NCBI GenBank assembly: GCA_964036295.1 | Contig: OZ038462.1 | Span: 29,201,759 to 29,265,758 of the forward strand | From: Plumapathes pennacea | Lineage: Eukaryota > Cnidaria > Anthozoa > Antipatharia > Myriopathidae | Direction: 5' to 3' | Length of the DNA: 64,000 bases | Shown: positions 33,586 to 44,700 of the stretch, piece after piece | Position numbering within the stretch: position 1 is the stretch's first letter | How the letters are laid out: every line of letters begins with the position of its first letter | The notes under the pieces: model-generated | The model's database searches: none | What the model was told of the DNA's origin: nothing | The model's input: only the letters and a program-made list of their open reading frames with translations | Program-made: the position numbers and the translations under genes

Positions 33586-33592
<7 letters not shown>
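33116..33592. mobile_element. Palindromic MITE with about 100-bp terminal inverted repeats
   Basis: Left end AATAACATGCATACAATAAT with GGCTGAGCGCACGTCAATTT; the right end carries the inverse AAATTGACGTGCGCTCAGCC and ATTATTGTATGCATGTTATT. Units of GTGCAGAAATGTGAAATTAA repeat inside. Related to 11118-11550. Confidence 0.8.

Positions 33593-33642
<50 letters not shown>
33588..33642. repeat. (ATT)n microsatellite
   Basis: Seventeen or so uninterrupted TTA units grow directly out of the MITE end, whose last bases are ATGTTATT. Confidence 0.9.
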
Positions 33643-33671
33643 TTAATTAGGTCGCGTTCAAGTTATCCCAT

Positions 33672-34719
33672 TGTAAGGGAGGGGAAACACTCGCTGTGGC
33701 TTGCTTAAGGTAACCAGAGGATCAGGATCGGAAGCCCCTTTAAATCAGGTTAATCTGAGCGATAACCAACTTTACACGTTAGGTCTCAAGGTTCTCTGGC
33801 AAAAGTAGGTGTGCGCGCCCTTAAATACGGACGCTAACTAAGGAGCCAATAAGGATAAGGTAGAACGTCACTACTTAGCGACAGAAAGGCTAAACGAAAA
33901 GAGACGCGCACTTTTAACTAACTCAAACTTTAACAGTTTATAAATGGGTAGAGATGCTAAATGTACTAAATATTACACCTGTCGATAGAGCGACGAGCGC
34001 GTTCGACTGGCTGTAAAAATAACAGTCTTAAGTAGTAATGGCTGTAAAAAGTACTTAACAACTAAAATTGCGTAGTCAACAAAACTATTCAGATTATACT
34101 ACGTGAGGGTTCAGGAGTTTTAACTAAACTCCGCCTTCAGGAAAGAGTGTAACGCGACGTAAATAATTAATTAAGGGATTAAAGACTGAGCGTCCTTTGT
34201 TTGAACGATGAGACCATTAAACAATAATTAATTATACTTAACCGGATAATAATTACCAAAAGAATTGCACACTACAACAAAAGGCCAGTACACATAATCA
34301 AATTCAGTCCAGGCTGTATGGGCGTTCAGGTTTAAAAACTCAATTAGTCAGGCCAGGTAAGACTTGGCCGACCGGATTTATAGATATGACCGCAATGCTG
34401 AGGTATTGTTCCGACCGTGGGAACCAACTTCTGGGCCAAACAGCTGATAGTGAAATATCCGAAAGTGCCGTACAAAATGTACTAACTTGGTACCAAGAGT
34501 GACAGCTAAATCTAAACTTAGACTTGTGGCGGACATAATTTGGATTGAGAGTAGCCTAGACCTTTTTCAGCCTGAACTTCACTCAGTGGAAACTAATTAA
34601 CTTACGAATGATGCTTTCACACACTAAAAGAATCAATTTGAAAAGTAGAATATTAAACCACGTCCTTAAAATTGTGAATATTAATCAACTAATATTTAAT
34701 CAAAATCTCTTCCGTAACA
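33672..34719 (-). mobile_element. Solo LTR, opposite orientation to 19523-20440
   Basis: Minus-strand sequence starts TGTTACGGAAGAG (34719) and ends CTCCCTTACA (33672). It is flanked by CCAT on the plus strand at 33668-33671 and 34720-34723, a 4-bp target duplication. Same family as the LTR at 19523 but clearly diverged. Confidence 0.8.
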
Positions 34720-34723
34720 CCAT

Positions 34724-35001
34724 TTACTGTCATAGCATAGTTTACTTTTTAAGCAGTTCAAAGGACACATCTCGTGGTCACTTCCTAATCACGCTCTCTG
34801 TTTTAACTTTGTTTATCGTATTATAATGTTCACAAGTACGTTAGCGTCAAAATTTACATGTTTTTATATGCTTCATCTAATACACGCATTCAATTTCATG
34901 AACCGTCGCGTTTCCATGCTACAATGGTTATAAAGAGAATGCTCTCGAATCAGGCCATGTAATTTAATTTGTAAGTAGTTTGTAGTCAAACTCGCACAGC
35001 C

Positions 35002-35038
<37 letters not shown>

Positions 35039-35902
35039 GATGAACGGTTATATAAATGATAATTATGACTCAACAGCTTGCGGTACAAGAAGTTGTATAG
35101 GTATATGGAAAAATATGTATAACGACCTTTTCCCATTACTAGCTCAATGACAGGAAACTCAGTGTTGCTGCTCATAATAATCTGTCCAACTGAGGCGCTG
35201 TTTATATGAGAAAATTTGTCCCAGGGACCCGAGTCACCCTGGGCGCGCTGTTCATACATTTTTTTATAAATCGAAGCGAACGTCAAATAATTTGTCATGT
35301 AAAGAAACAGCCAATGCTTGAAACCGGTAAAAAAAAATTTTTCATTTTTTCACATTCAGTGTACTATATTTTAGTCACAAGCTTCCCACTACTAATACTT
35401 GAATTGGGAACTTGTGAACTCCTAAAATACTACAAATGTCGACCATACTCTTGAAATATCCGAGATGTGTGGGTTTCAGCAAGAACAACAGAGTACTTTC
35501 ATTTTTTTTTTTATTAAAAATAAGCGAAAAATACGGGATAGAAAAAGACATCTTATGCCAAGCTCTGATCACTTATATCAATCTTTATCTTATTTTACCA
35601 CTAAAGCGCACAGGTATACACTAACTAAGTGCAATGGAATTCGAGTCACGGCCATGCATTTAAGACTGCGATTTTTCCGCTATATATGAGGTTTTTACTC
35701 GAATTCTGACAATCAGGATTATATTTTGCCGCAGTTTTGTAAAAGTTGCAGACATTCAGTAGAATACGTCATTTCTTTCTTACTGAACTCTTCCCAGAGC
35801 ACAGTGAGCCTGTTTTAATACTGATTTATACTCAATCTAAGTTTATGCAAATTGTTTGATAATGAATGATACACATCGGATAACAAACAGCATGCACTAT
35901 CT
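34724..35902. other. Spacer, no gene recognised
   Basis: Holds a long T run (about 35006-35032). No supported gene. Confidence 0.5.
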
Positions 35903-38900
35903 TTACACAATCCCAGCATATGTGGGATCTTCTGCCTCCTGATTTTGAGCTGCGGCTTCTTCCTGATTGGCTGGAGCAGGAGCCTGGGCCGAGCGGATGT
36001 CTGCGTAAACTGTCGGCACGTACGGCTCGGGTTTAACGACTTCATTCTTGCCATTCCCGCGAGAAAGTGTCAGGTCGGCGTAGACAAGTTCCGCTGGTTT
36101 CTGTAAAATCAATAAAGGGCACCTTTTGAAAATAATCTCGCCGCAGAGGTCCAGAAAATGTGAACATCATCAGTAGCAATGCTAGCAATACAAAAATCAC
36201 AAGGCAAACTCAGAAATGCAGAACTTTAACTTCAATATACCAAATTAAAAATCATAAACTACGCTTATCAAAAACACGAGCATTGACAGTTCAGGGGTCG
36301 GGAGAGTTTCTAGATTGAGTCCTGAATTCGCATTTGGCGGTGAAAATGATATGAAGTACGAGGGAGTTACTGCATGTTTTTGTTTACATGAAATAGGTAC
36401 AGTACAAGGCTGAATTTGGTTCCTACACCGCGAAAATGTAATAAATTGATAGCAAAATAGACAAGTAGCACTTTTAGGCCAAACGAAACGATTCTCGCTA
36501 ATTTATCTGGGGCCCTAAAAATGGCGGATCAAGCACGACTGTGGATTTCGGCGCACAAGACTGGTCCGTCTGTTGTTTCTATTTAGCATACGCAGGAATC
36601 TTTACCTTTCCCTTGTTATTTTTCTTGCTCTTGTCCACCGTTGCGTACAGACCCTCTGCTGGCGGCTGCTGTCCGTCTGTAGTCAAAGCGAGGCTTTTTG
36701 AAAAAAAAAATACGTTGCTTAATACGTTCAATCTATAAATTTACACGTTCAGGAAATGCACAAGATCGCATTGAAGCTATCTGAGTGTTGTATAAAGCTG
36801 CCTAAAATAGCGAAAGCTGTTATGAAACACTAACACTAATAAAATCCCGCTTTTTTTTTAAATATCTCACTTACCCTCCGTTAGACAGTTCTTGTATCTC
36901 TGTAATGAAGAAAAAAAGGGGGGGGATACATGAGTTTATAGGAGTTTTGGTTGGCACATGAGTTGTTGAAGTAGACAAGATATGTGTAGTGGTCGGCGAT
37001 GCTTGGAATTTTGTTCGGTAGGGCTGCAATGTTGATAGATATGGTAAACCGGAAGTGTAACGTGGTAGCGCTGAAGGGTAAGAAAGTAAAGGTTGATGCA
37101 TAAAGATGGTGTGCATATTAAAAGTGCTTAGTGTGCATGTTAAAACTTCAGTTGAATCATTGGATAAAACGTATGATAAATCATCTAAAAATCGACATTA
37201 GCTAAACGCCGTTAAGAAGTTTCTTTAACGTCTTTCCATATCGACTTTTAGTTGATTAATCAGCATATTGGTTTGTCTCAACGCCGACGCCGAGTCTAAA
37301 AGCAAGCACATAAGGAGGCAATGTAGCCGAGTGGTTAGGGCGCCGGACTTAAAATCCGAAGGTCCTAGGTTCAAATCTCGCTCTGGCCACTTAGCTGAAT
37401 TTGCAACACGGTAGCCCTGAGTTAAAATCCTCGGCCACACATTTTTTAGCCAGTCCAATGAATTCAGTGTTGGGTAGCTTTTAAAAAAGTGTCGAGTTCC
37501 TAGAGTTCCATACTCACGTTTCTTCTGTGACCTCCGGCGACACAAAATAATTATCACCAAAATGGTTGTGGCTATGACGAGTACGGAGATACCAGCGGCA
37601 AGAACGATAATGATTGTGGAGTTGGATGATCTGTTGTTGTCGGCTCCAGGCTGCTCCGACTCGTTGATCTTAGTAGTGTGTATATAAGTGTGTGTCGAAT
37701 AATCTGGAAGAGAAAAGAACATTCAGTGCCAAGTTAGTTCAGTTTAAACCACTTTGTTGATGATTGGCCGGCATTGTAAATGGCGCACTCATGAGAGTCA
37801 GGCTTTTAAGCACAGTCGTAATCTTTTCAACTCCTGAATTTTATAGTTTTAATTTCTAATTTTAGTCTTTTAGTCTTGTAGGATGCAGGTTAGGATACAA
37901 ATAATCATCAGCAACTACTAGTTTTCTTACCAATCTTTTCATCGTAGACAGAAGTTGGGGTTTCACTCCTCGAAGTTGAAGCCTGAGTTTTCTTATCACT
38001 TGGTAAAAGCTCTTCGAAGATTTTGGTTGAAGCTTTAACAGGTATCGACTCTTCCGTTGTTTTCACAGCCTTGATACTTGTACTAAATCTGTACTCATTT
38101 TCAGTGAACTCAGTTACTTTGTGGGTTGACGTAGCAAGGTCAGGTTTGGCACTGACCGTCACTGCTTTAGGACACCATCTTGGGGTGACTTTCGTGCAAT
38201 TGCCTAAAGATGGGGGAAATGATTATTTTTCTTTGTTGATCGTACGTTGCATATCGATGAAATAGTAAACTTTTTAAAAGTAGTGCACATTGAATCCAAT
38301 TGCTTGTGAAGATATCAATGTTGCCATTATGGTTCTGCACAAATAACCCAATAAAATGCCTTATTTACAAAGTGCATGGAAAGCTAAGTAACAGGGAAGA
38401 TATTTCTTATAATAGTTGATTCAAAAGTGAAGACGTGTAGTATCATTGAGTTTTCTATTTTCTTCCCCAGCAAAATTTTCTGTTTATCGCCATCATCTGA
38501 TCACCCGTCACCTGACGTCCATGCGCCTGATCAGACAGTTAGGCTATTTTTGAAGTACTGTGTCCGTCAGCGTCTGGGCATGTTCCTACTGGATCTGAAC
38601 GCGAAAACGGCTGCATGACTAATTTTTCAAAATTATTATCACTGTTTTCCTGCGGTCAATCAATCATGCACGGTTCAGTAAGTACAGAGATGGTAATTCG
38701 GCAAGAAACAAGATACACGACTGAAGTACTTGTACAGAGCTACAGACAAACGCGTTTCCAAGGCCCGAATTCGAATTAATGGCGGACAAAAATATCGTGA
38801 CGTCAGAGCTCAAAAGTTTTACAGCTCTAACTTTTTTGGCACTAATTATGTTGAACTCCTTAGGCTATTCTGTGCCCAAATACAATGAAAATATAGCCTA

Positions 38901-39439
38901 ACACAGTGCAAAGGATGTATTTTCTGTGACACTTAAAGTGAATTAAGTATAAGGTTTCTACAGTTGTGTGTGTTATACCAAGAAAGCATAAGCTTATGAA
39001 GCTCGATTGTACTGGCCTGCCTTAAGTTCACATATGAATATTTTCTTCGCTTCCGCTACAACATCGTTGAAGAGCCCATATGAGTCATCTGGATGTTCTT
39101 TAGCCATGAGAGCCACAGTTGCTCTTCCACGGTCGTTGTTGGGTTCTGTTGGTTGCCACGGCCAGCATCCCTTAATTGTTTGACCCAACTTTGTTTCACA
39201 GGTTGTATTCAGTGGTACACCACTCACCCAGTTCCACCCACTGTCTTTCTTCAGCCCGATGTGCCACTCGTTGCCCTTCTTATCGATTTTTTTAATTTTA
39301 TCACGGATAAACTCCCATTCGTTTCTTGTTTCCATAGATACCAGGTCTCCCCCAGTCCTTTCGCATTCCCGTCTGCTAGCAGCCCATTCCAGGGCTTCCG
39401 AACTGCGAAACATGTAACAGGAACAATTCCTGCCCACAG
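35903..39439 (-). CDS. Gene B: C-type lectin membrane receptor with ITIM/ITSM-like tail
   Basis: Exons 39439-39017 (CTLD, 141 codons), 38203-37931 (stalk, 91), 37703-37518 (TM, 62), 36676-36606, 36100-35903. These join in frame; the first exon was not found. The CTLD has NCSCYMF, GGDLVSMET, EWEFI, WHIGL, WNWVSG, the EPN calcium motif (WQPTEPNNDRG), GLFND and FICE, so sugar binding of the mannose type is possible. The stalk starts NCTKVTPRWCPK and is Ser/Thr-rich. TM is STIIIVLAAGISVLVIATTI with a RRRSQKK anchor. The tail has GLYATV, LVYADL (canonical ITIM), TVYADI (ITSM form TxYxxI) and a final TYAGIV. Exon 2 ends in a GC donor (GCAG|GCCAGT). A SINE lies in the intron at 37313-37510, and a candidate 25-nt exon at 36899-36875 would change the frame. 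Confidence 0.82.
36875..36899 (-). other. Candidate 25-nt cassette exon in gene B
   Basis: Preceded by a pyrimidine tract and CATTACAG, followed by GTAAGT. Inclusion between the TM exon (phase 1) and the 36676 exon shifts the frame and stops translation before the ITIM motifs; skipping it keeps them. Splicing is inferred from sites only. Confidence 0.4.
37313..37510 (+). mobile_element. tRNA-Leu-derived SINE
   Basis: The head contains a Pol III A box (TAGCCGAGTGG, 37324), an anticodon arm like tRNA-Leu (CCGGACTTAAAATCCG) and a B box (GGTTCAAATCT, 37378). The acceptor and T stems do not pair properly, so it is not a working tRNA. A tail (CACTTAGCTGAATTTGCAAC) unrelated to tRNA follows. It lies in the gene B intron just downstream of the TM exon. 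Confidence 0.7.
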
Positions 39440-39559
39440 CTAAAGAAACAAAACAGCAAATGCCGTATTTACCTGACCGTTTAATTTTTATGTGCCTGTC
39501 ATCTAAATAATGATTATAAGTATATAGACCCACTATACTGTCCCTAGAACTCAAACGTG

Positions 39560-39996
39560 CAATATATAAAATGTTATTTGAGATGTCCGAAGTATTTCCG
39601 TTAGCCAGTTCACGTTAGGATGTTCGTGGACAGCGTAGGTGGGCAGTTCCCACTGTCACGTATTGTTATCAAGCTGAGAAAATGATGAATATTATGATGT
39701 CGACTGTTTGTACACGATAGGGAAGTCCCTGTCAATGGGGAGAGGAAATCCCTATCAGTTTAAAGGAGTAGTCATTTGTGCAGGAAATGCTTGTCAGCCT
39801 CGCAGCTAAAACGATGCTATCCATTTCACTTTTGAGGTCACACGTTTACTACTGATTTGCACTACAGTCAGTTTTTATCCGATAAGAAAGACTTTTTCTT
39901 TCTTTCTTGACTTAAGCGTGCTTTAAAAGTTTCCTTCCGCGATCTATTTTACCCCCGAGCTCTGGGTAATAATCGAAGCACTATCTCGACTCTTCA
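39560..39996. other. No gene recognised
   Basis: Upstream of gene B; a signal-peptide exon of the expected 70-90 nt phase-1 type was looked for and not found. Confidence 0.4.
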
Positions 39997-40168
39997 GGTG
40001 GTGTTACACTGGTCGATTTGCAACGATACGATGTTGCGCTAAAAATTGTTCAGGTGTAACATCCCACTGCAACGTGTTGCAAGTTTTAAAAGCGATTCAA
40101 AAACTTGCAACACCATTGCGTTAATTTGGAGCAAATCGGCATTGCAAATCGGCTGGTGTAACACCAGC
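39997..40168. mobile_element. Small MITE with GGTGTTACAC ends
   Basis: About 172 bp, ends GGTGGTGTTACAC(T)GG and CGGCTGGTGTAACACCAGC, with CGATTTGCAA inward on the left matched by TTGCAAATCG on the right. Internal TTGCAA repeats. Confidence 0.65.
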
Positions 40169-40189
40169 TTTAATGTTCGCGGTCCGTTT

Positions 40190-41240
40190 GTCGTAATGCG
40201 ACCTCCAGGCACGGTAGCTAAGTTTTCAAGTATGAAAAGTGAAGCAGAACACGGGTAGTGATTTCTAAAACAAGATACAGATAGTGATACAAGGCCAGGC
40301 AGTTCGACTGACGCTGTAAACGACTCGGAAATTGTACTGTATGGGAGGCAAGTTGCCAGCTGGGAAAGTGAATGAAACGATTTCATTGAAGCATCGACCG
40401 GAACCGACCTGAGCGCAATAAAGTACAACGGCTTAGAGAGTTGCTTCACGTTTTCCTCAAGCTCTGCGAGGGTAATAATCACGACGCTAATGGTGTAGTA
40501 TCGCGCTTTTTGGAGTCTCCAAGCGGGTCGCCATCTCGAAATCCAATGTTTGTCAGTCTGTCTGTCGGCCTGGTGTATGACCTCCAGGCGAGGTGGCTAA
40601 GCAGTTCATTGCCATGAGAAGCCATAAAGCACCGATGGAAGTGATTTTTACAACAAGATGTAAATACAAGGCCAAACAAATCGACGGACGGCTGTAAACG
40701 GCCCGGATATTATGCCATTGCATGGGAGGCAAGCTTGCTAGCCGTAAAAGGAATAAAACGATTTTCAAACTTGAATCCCAACATCTGTCGCGTTTTCACT
40801 TGACAAAACTTGTTATTGCTGGCGACGAAGGGGCCAGCAACATATTCTTGGTTGTGACTCGATTTTTGGATGTCTGGATGTCCGGCAGGGGACCATGGGA
40901 GTGTTTTTCTCCGACGCCGCTCAAAAGTCAAAGCAAAGATTTGTTTAGTGTCCCTGGTCGATAACGGATTGAGTATTGAAGTAAAACATCGCCTGATCTC
41001 CCTGATGAAGCCAAACAACAACGCGTCTACCGGCTACAAACGGTATGCTTTTTGTGTCAATGTGCCTCTCAATGTTTGTCTGTTTCATAATTGCTCGTTG
41101 GGGCAATGCCCCGACGAGCTTAAGATTGGAGACCGTGTCTTTTTCTTTGTCATTTTTTTTTTCTGAGTTACGAATCAGCACACGGTGATTGGTTCACATT
41201 GCCACGTGATATGTGATGACGTAAGGTGACTTCGCGAACA
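40190..41240 (+). mobile_element. Diverged pieces of the Helitron-like repeat
   Basis: 40200-40400 and 40440-40760 each match the first few hundred bases of the 15920 repeat (AATAATCACGACGCTAATG; GTCGCCATCTCGAAAT; CAAGGCCAAACA; CGGATATT and ATGGGAGGCAAGCTTGCTAG) but are clearly older. 41160-41240 resembles 19130-19210. Confidence 0.55.
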
Positions 41241-41789
41241 ACTTGAGATCTAATTAATCGATTGAATCGTACGTTAATGCTTGTTTATAAAGTTATCTGT
41301 ATGCCATCCAAACTCAACACCTTTTGGCTCTGTGGAACAGGCACGGATAAACTAGGTTTTAGGGAACGATTTTGGCTTGCGTTCTCAATTTCACCGTCAT
41401 AGCCGTAAACAAATGTTGGATGATTCGATTATATTTAATGGCTTCCGCTACAGGATTGCAAATAACTCTGTCGCCGCTAATTATTTAGTTCCGACGAACT
41501 TTGGGCACACAAAGCTTTCCTTCAAATTTATGATGTCGAAGTTCCATGTCTTTTGAAAGTGAAATACGTACGTGCAACGAATACCTTGACCGCAAAGGCG
41601 GTAAACAAATGAATAAGGAATCGGATTTCATATCATTGTTTAGTTTTAGTTTTATAATTTGTGGCACTCGGAAGCCGTAGAAAAGTTTTTGAAAAGTGGA
41701 TAAATTTGAAAACGCTGGCTTTGCGTTTTGGTGAAGACGAAAAACATTTTGAAAAGAAGCAAGTGGATGAGTGTTGTAATGACAATTTA

Positions 41790-44700
41790 TCCCCGAACGA
41801 AGTGAGGGAAATAATCACGACGCTAATGCAGCAAAATCGCATCATTTAAAGACTCCAAGCGACTGTCGCCATCTCGAAATTTAATGTTCGTGTGTGTGTG
41901 GGGTACGACTCGTCCCCAGGGCCATCCGCGTAGAGCGACCACTGCGAGGTTACATCGGCAGCTTAACTGTAAACCGCCATTTTCTTAGTAACATGCGGTA
42001 TCTGTAAGAGTACGAACGGAAGTGATTTTGTACAATAAGATGCAGATACAAGGCCAAGCAGTTCGACGGACGGCTGTAATTTGCCCGGATATTTTGCCGG
42101 TGTATGGGAGGCAAGCTTACTAGCCGTGAAACGGATTCTTGAAGGCACAACTGGTCGACCTGAACACAATCCCAGACGCCAGTATTGTGTTAAAACGCAG
42201 ACACTTCTTCAGAAAGAAATAGCAAAATACAGTGGTGGAAATCGAACAATCATCGTGGCAAATTTCACCTTTTACAATAACAGGAATGCTGTTTTCAGAA
42301 TCCAAGTTTGACAAGATGACGACACACAATACAAAGGAAAGTGGAATTTTCGTACTGTATGAGGACTGCTCTATACAGTGTACTTTGAAATCATTGAAGA
42401 CGTAAACAATAGTGTTTTGGGTTTTGTTTCCTTTGCTGGAAAAGAGCTAAAGCTATGGCTTTCAGGAACCGGTTAGTTTTGAAAATTTACATCAATTAAC
42501 GTACAACGCTTTTGTTAAATGACGGTCGTGTTATCATTATGGTATTTCAACAATTGCCGTATAGTTTGTCGTTTGATGCCCCGGGAACTGTGATGAAGGC
42601 CAAGTAGGATTATACTGTGATCTTTTCGCTAGTTTTCAAAGCTATTTCAGAGTGACTTCGTGCAAGATTGTGTCATCCGATTCCTGACATATTTGCATAA
42701 TTTCACTGATGACAGTCTGACACATGCTGTGAAGTTTTGTCGCCGCGTTTGTTGGCACACTGTATTCAAGGATAAAATGTAACCGGGTTAAAATGCTTTT
42801 GCTTTTTGAAGGCTATTAAAGTAGAAAATATCCGGCCACTGCTTTCCAAATTAAACAATTACAGTCTATTGTCCCCGAACGAAGTGAGGGAAATAATCAC
42901 GGCGCTAATGCAGCAAAATCGCATCATTTGAAGACTCCAAGCGTGTCGCCATCTCGAAATTTAATGTTCGTGTGTGTGTGTGTGTGTGTGTGTGGCGTAC
43001 GACTCGTCCCCAGGGCCATCCGCGTAGAGCGACCACTGCGAGGTTACATCGGCAGCTTAACTGTAAACCGCCATTTTCTTAGTGACATGCGGTAGCTGTA
43101 AGAGTACGAACGGAAGTGATTTTGTACAATAAGATGCAGATACAAGGCCAAGCAGTTCGACGGACGGCTATAATTTGCCCGGATATTTTGCCGGTGTATG
43201 GGAGGCAAGCTTACTAGCCGTGAAACGGATTCTTGAAGGCACAACTGGTCGACCTGAACACAATCCCAGACGCCAGTATTGTGTTAAAACGCAGACACTT
43301 CTTCAGAAAGAAATAGCAAAATACAGTTGGTGGAAATTGAACAATCATCGTGGCAAATTTCACCTTTTACAATAACAGGAATGTAGTTTTCAGAATCCAA
43401 GTTTGACAAGATGACGACACACAATACAATGGAAAGTGGAATTTTCGTACTGTATGAGGACTGCTCTATACAGTGTACTTTGAAATCAATGAAGACGTAA
43501 ACAATAGTGTTTTGAGTTTTGTTTCCTTTGCTGGAAAAGAGCTAAAGCTATGGCTTTCAGGAACCGGTGAGTTTTGAAAATTTACATCAATTAACGTACA
43601 ACGCTTTTGTTAAATGAGGGTCGTGTTATCATTATGGTATTTCAACAATTGCCGTTTATTTTTTCGTTTGATGCCCCGGGAACTGTGATGAAGGCCAAGT
43701 AGGATTATACTGTGATCTCTTCGCTAGTTTTCAAAGCTATTTCAGAGTGCCTTCATGCAAGATTGTGTCATCTGATTCCTGACATATTTGCATAATTTCA
43801 CTGACAGTCTGACACATGCTGTGAAGTTTTGTCGCCGCGTTGCACACTGTATTCAAGGATAAAATGTAACCGGGTTAAGATGCTTTTGCTTTTTGAAGGC
43901 TATTAAAGTAGAAAATATCCGGCCACTGCTTTCCAAATTAAACAATTACAGTCTATTGTATATTATTGTCTACTAGCGGGACCCCGTAAGATACTCGCTC
44001 AACACAATCGGACCTTGTATTATTTAGTGACCGGGTTTGCTCGCTCAATACAATCGGACCTTGTATTATTTAGTGACTTGATTTCTTTTTTCTGTCAAAG
44101 ATTTTAAAATCGTAAAACGCAGTTTGAAAAGTTGTTGTGTTCAAAATTGAATCCCTGCCAAAATTCACACGGTCCCGAGACTTCGAAAGCGTGTAAACAA
44201 GCGACTCGCTTTGACGGCTCTAGATTTTGTCACACTCGAAGAAGCGTATTAAACTTAAGTAAAAAAAAAAGGAAAAAAAAAATTTCAGTGTCCAAGATCG
44301 GCTTTGTTGTCTCAGCGAATTTTGAAGTTCATCTTAGTGTCTACGAAAATTGCAGACTGTGCACGTTGTCTGAACTAAACCAGACTGCCGTGCGACAAAG
44401 ATTTTTTTTAGCGGCCGACTGGTGACGTCGCTACACAGCCGTGGTTTGCAAAAAAATTTTTAAATAATCTCCGAACCGAAAATAAACAAGAATCCCGCTT
44501 TCCGAAAACCCACTACTGAGCGAGGGGATATCTGCGATTATCGTATTTCTAGTATATTATTGTCTACTAGCGGGACCCCGTAAGATACTCGCTCAACACA
44601 ATCGGACCTTGTCCCCGAGCGAAGCGAAGCGAAGTGAGGGTAATAATCACGGCGCTAATGCAGCAAATTCGCTTTGTGTGGAGACTCCAAGCCAGTCGCC

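Noticed and set aside
36871..37116. Minus-strand 81-aa frame rich in Thr/Ser/Pro as an extra stalk exon of gene B
   Set aside because: It lies downstream of the TM exon, overlaps the mini-exon region and has no fitting splice frame; composition alone is not enough.
37320..37395. Functional tRNA-Leu gene
   Set aside because: A and B boxes and the anticodon arm are present, but acceptor and T stems do not pair and a non-tRNA tail follows; called a SINE.
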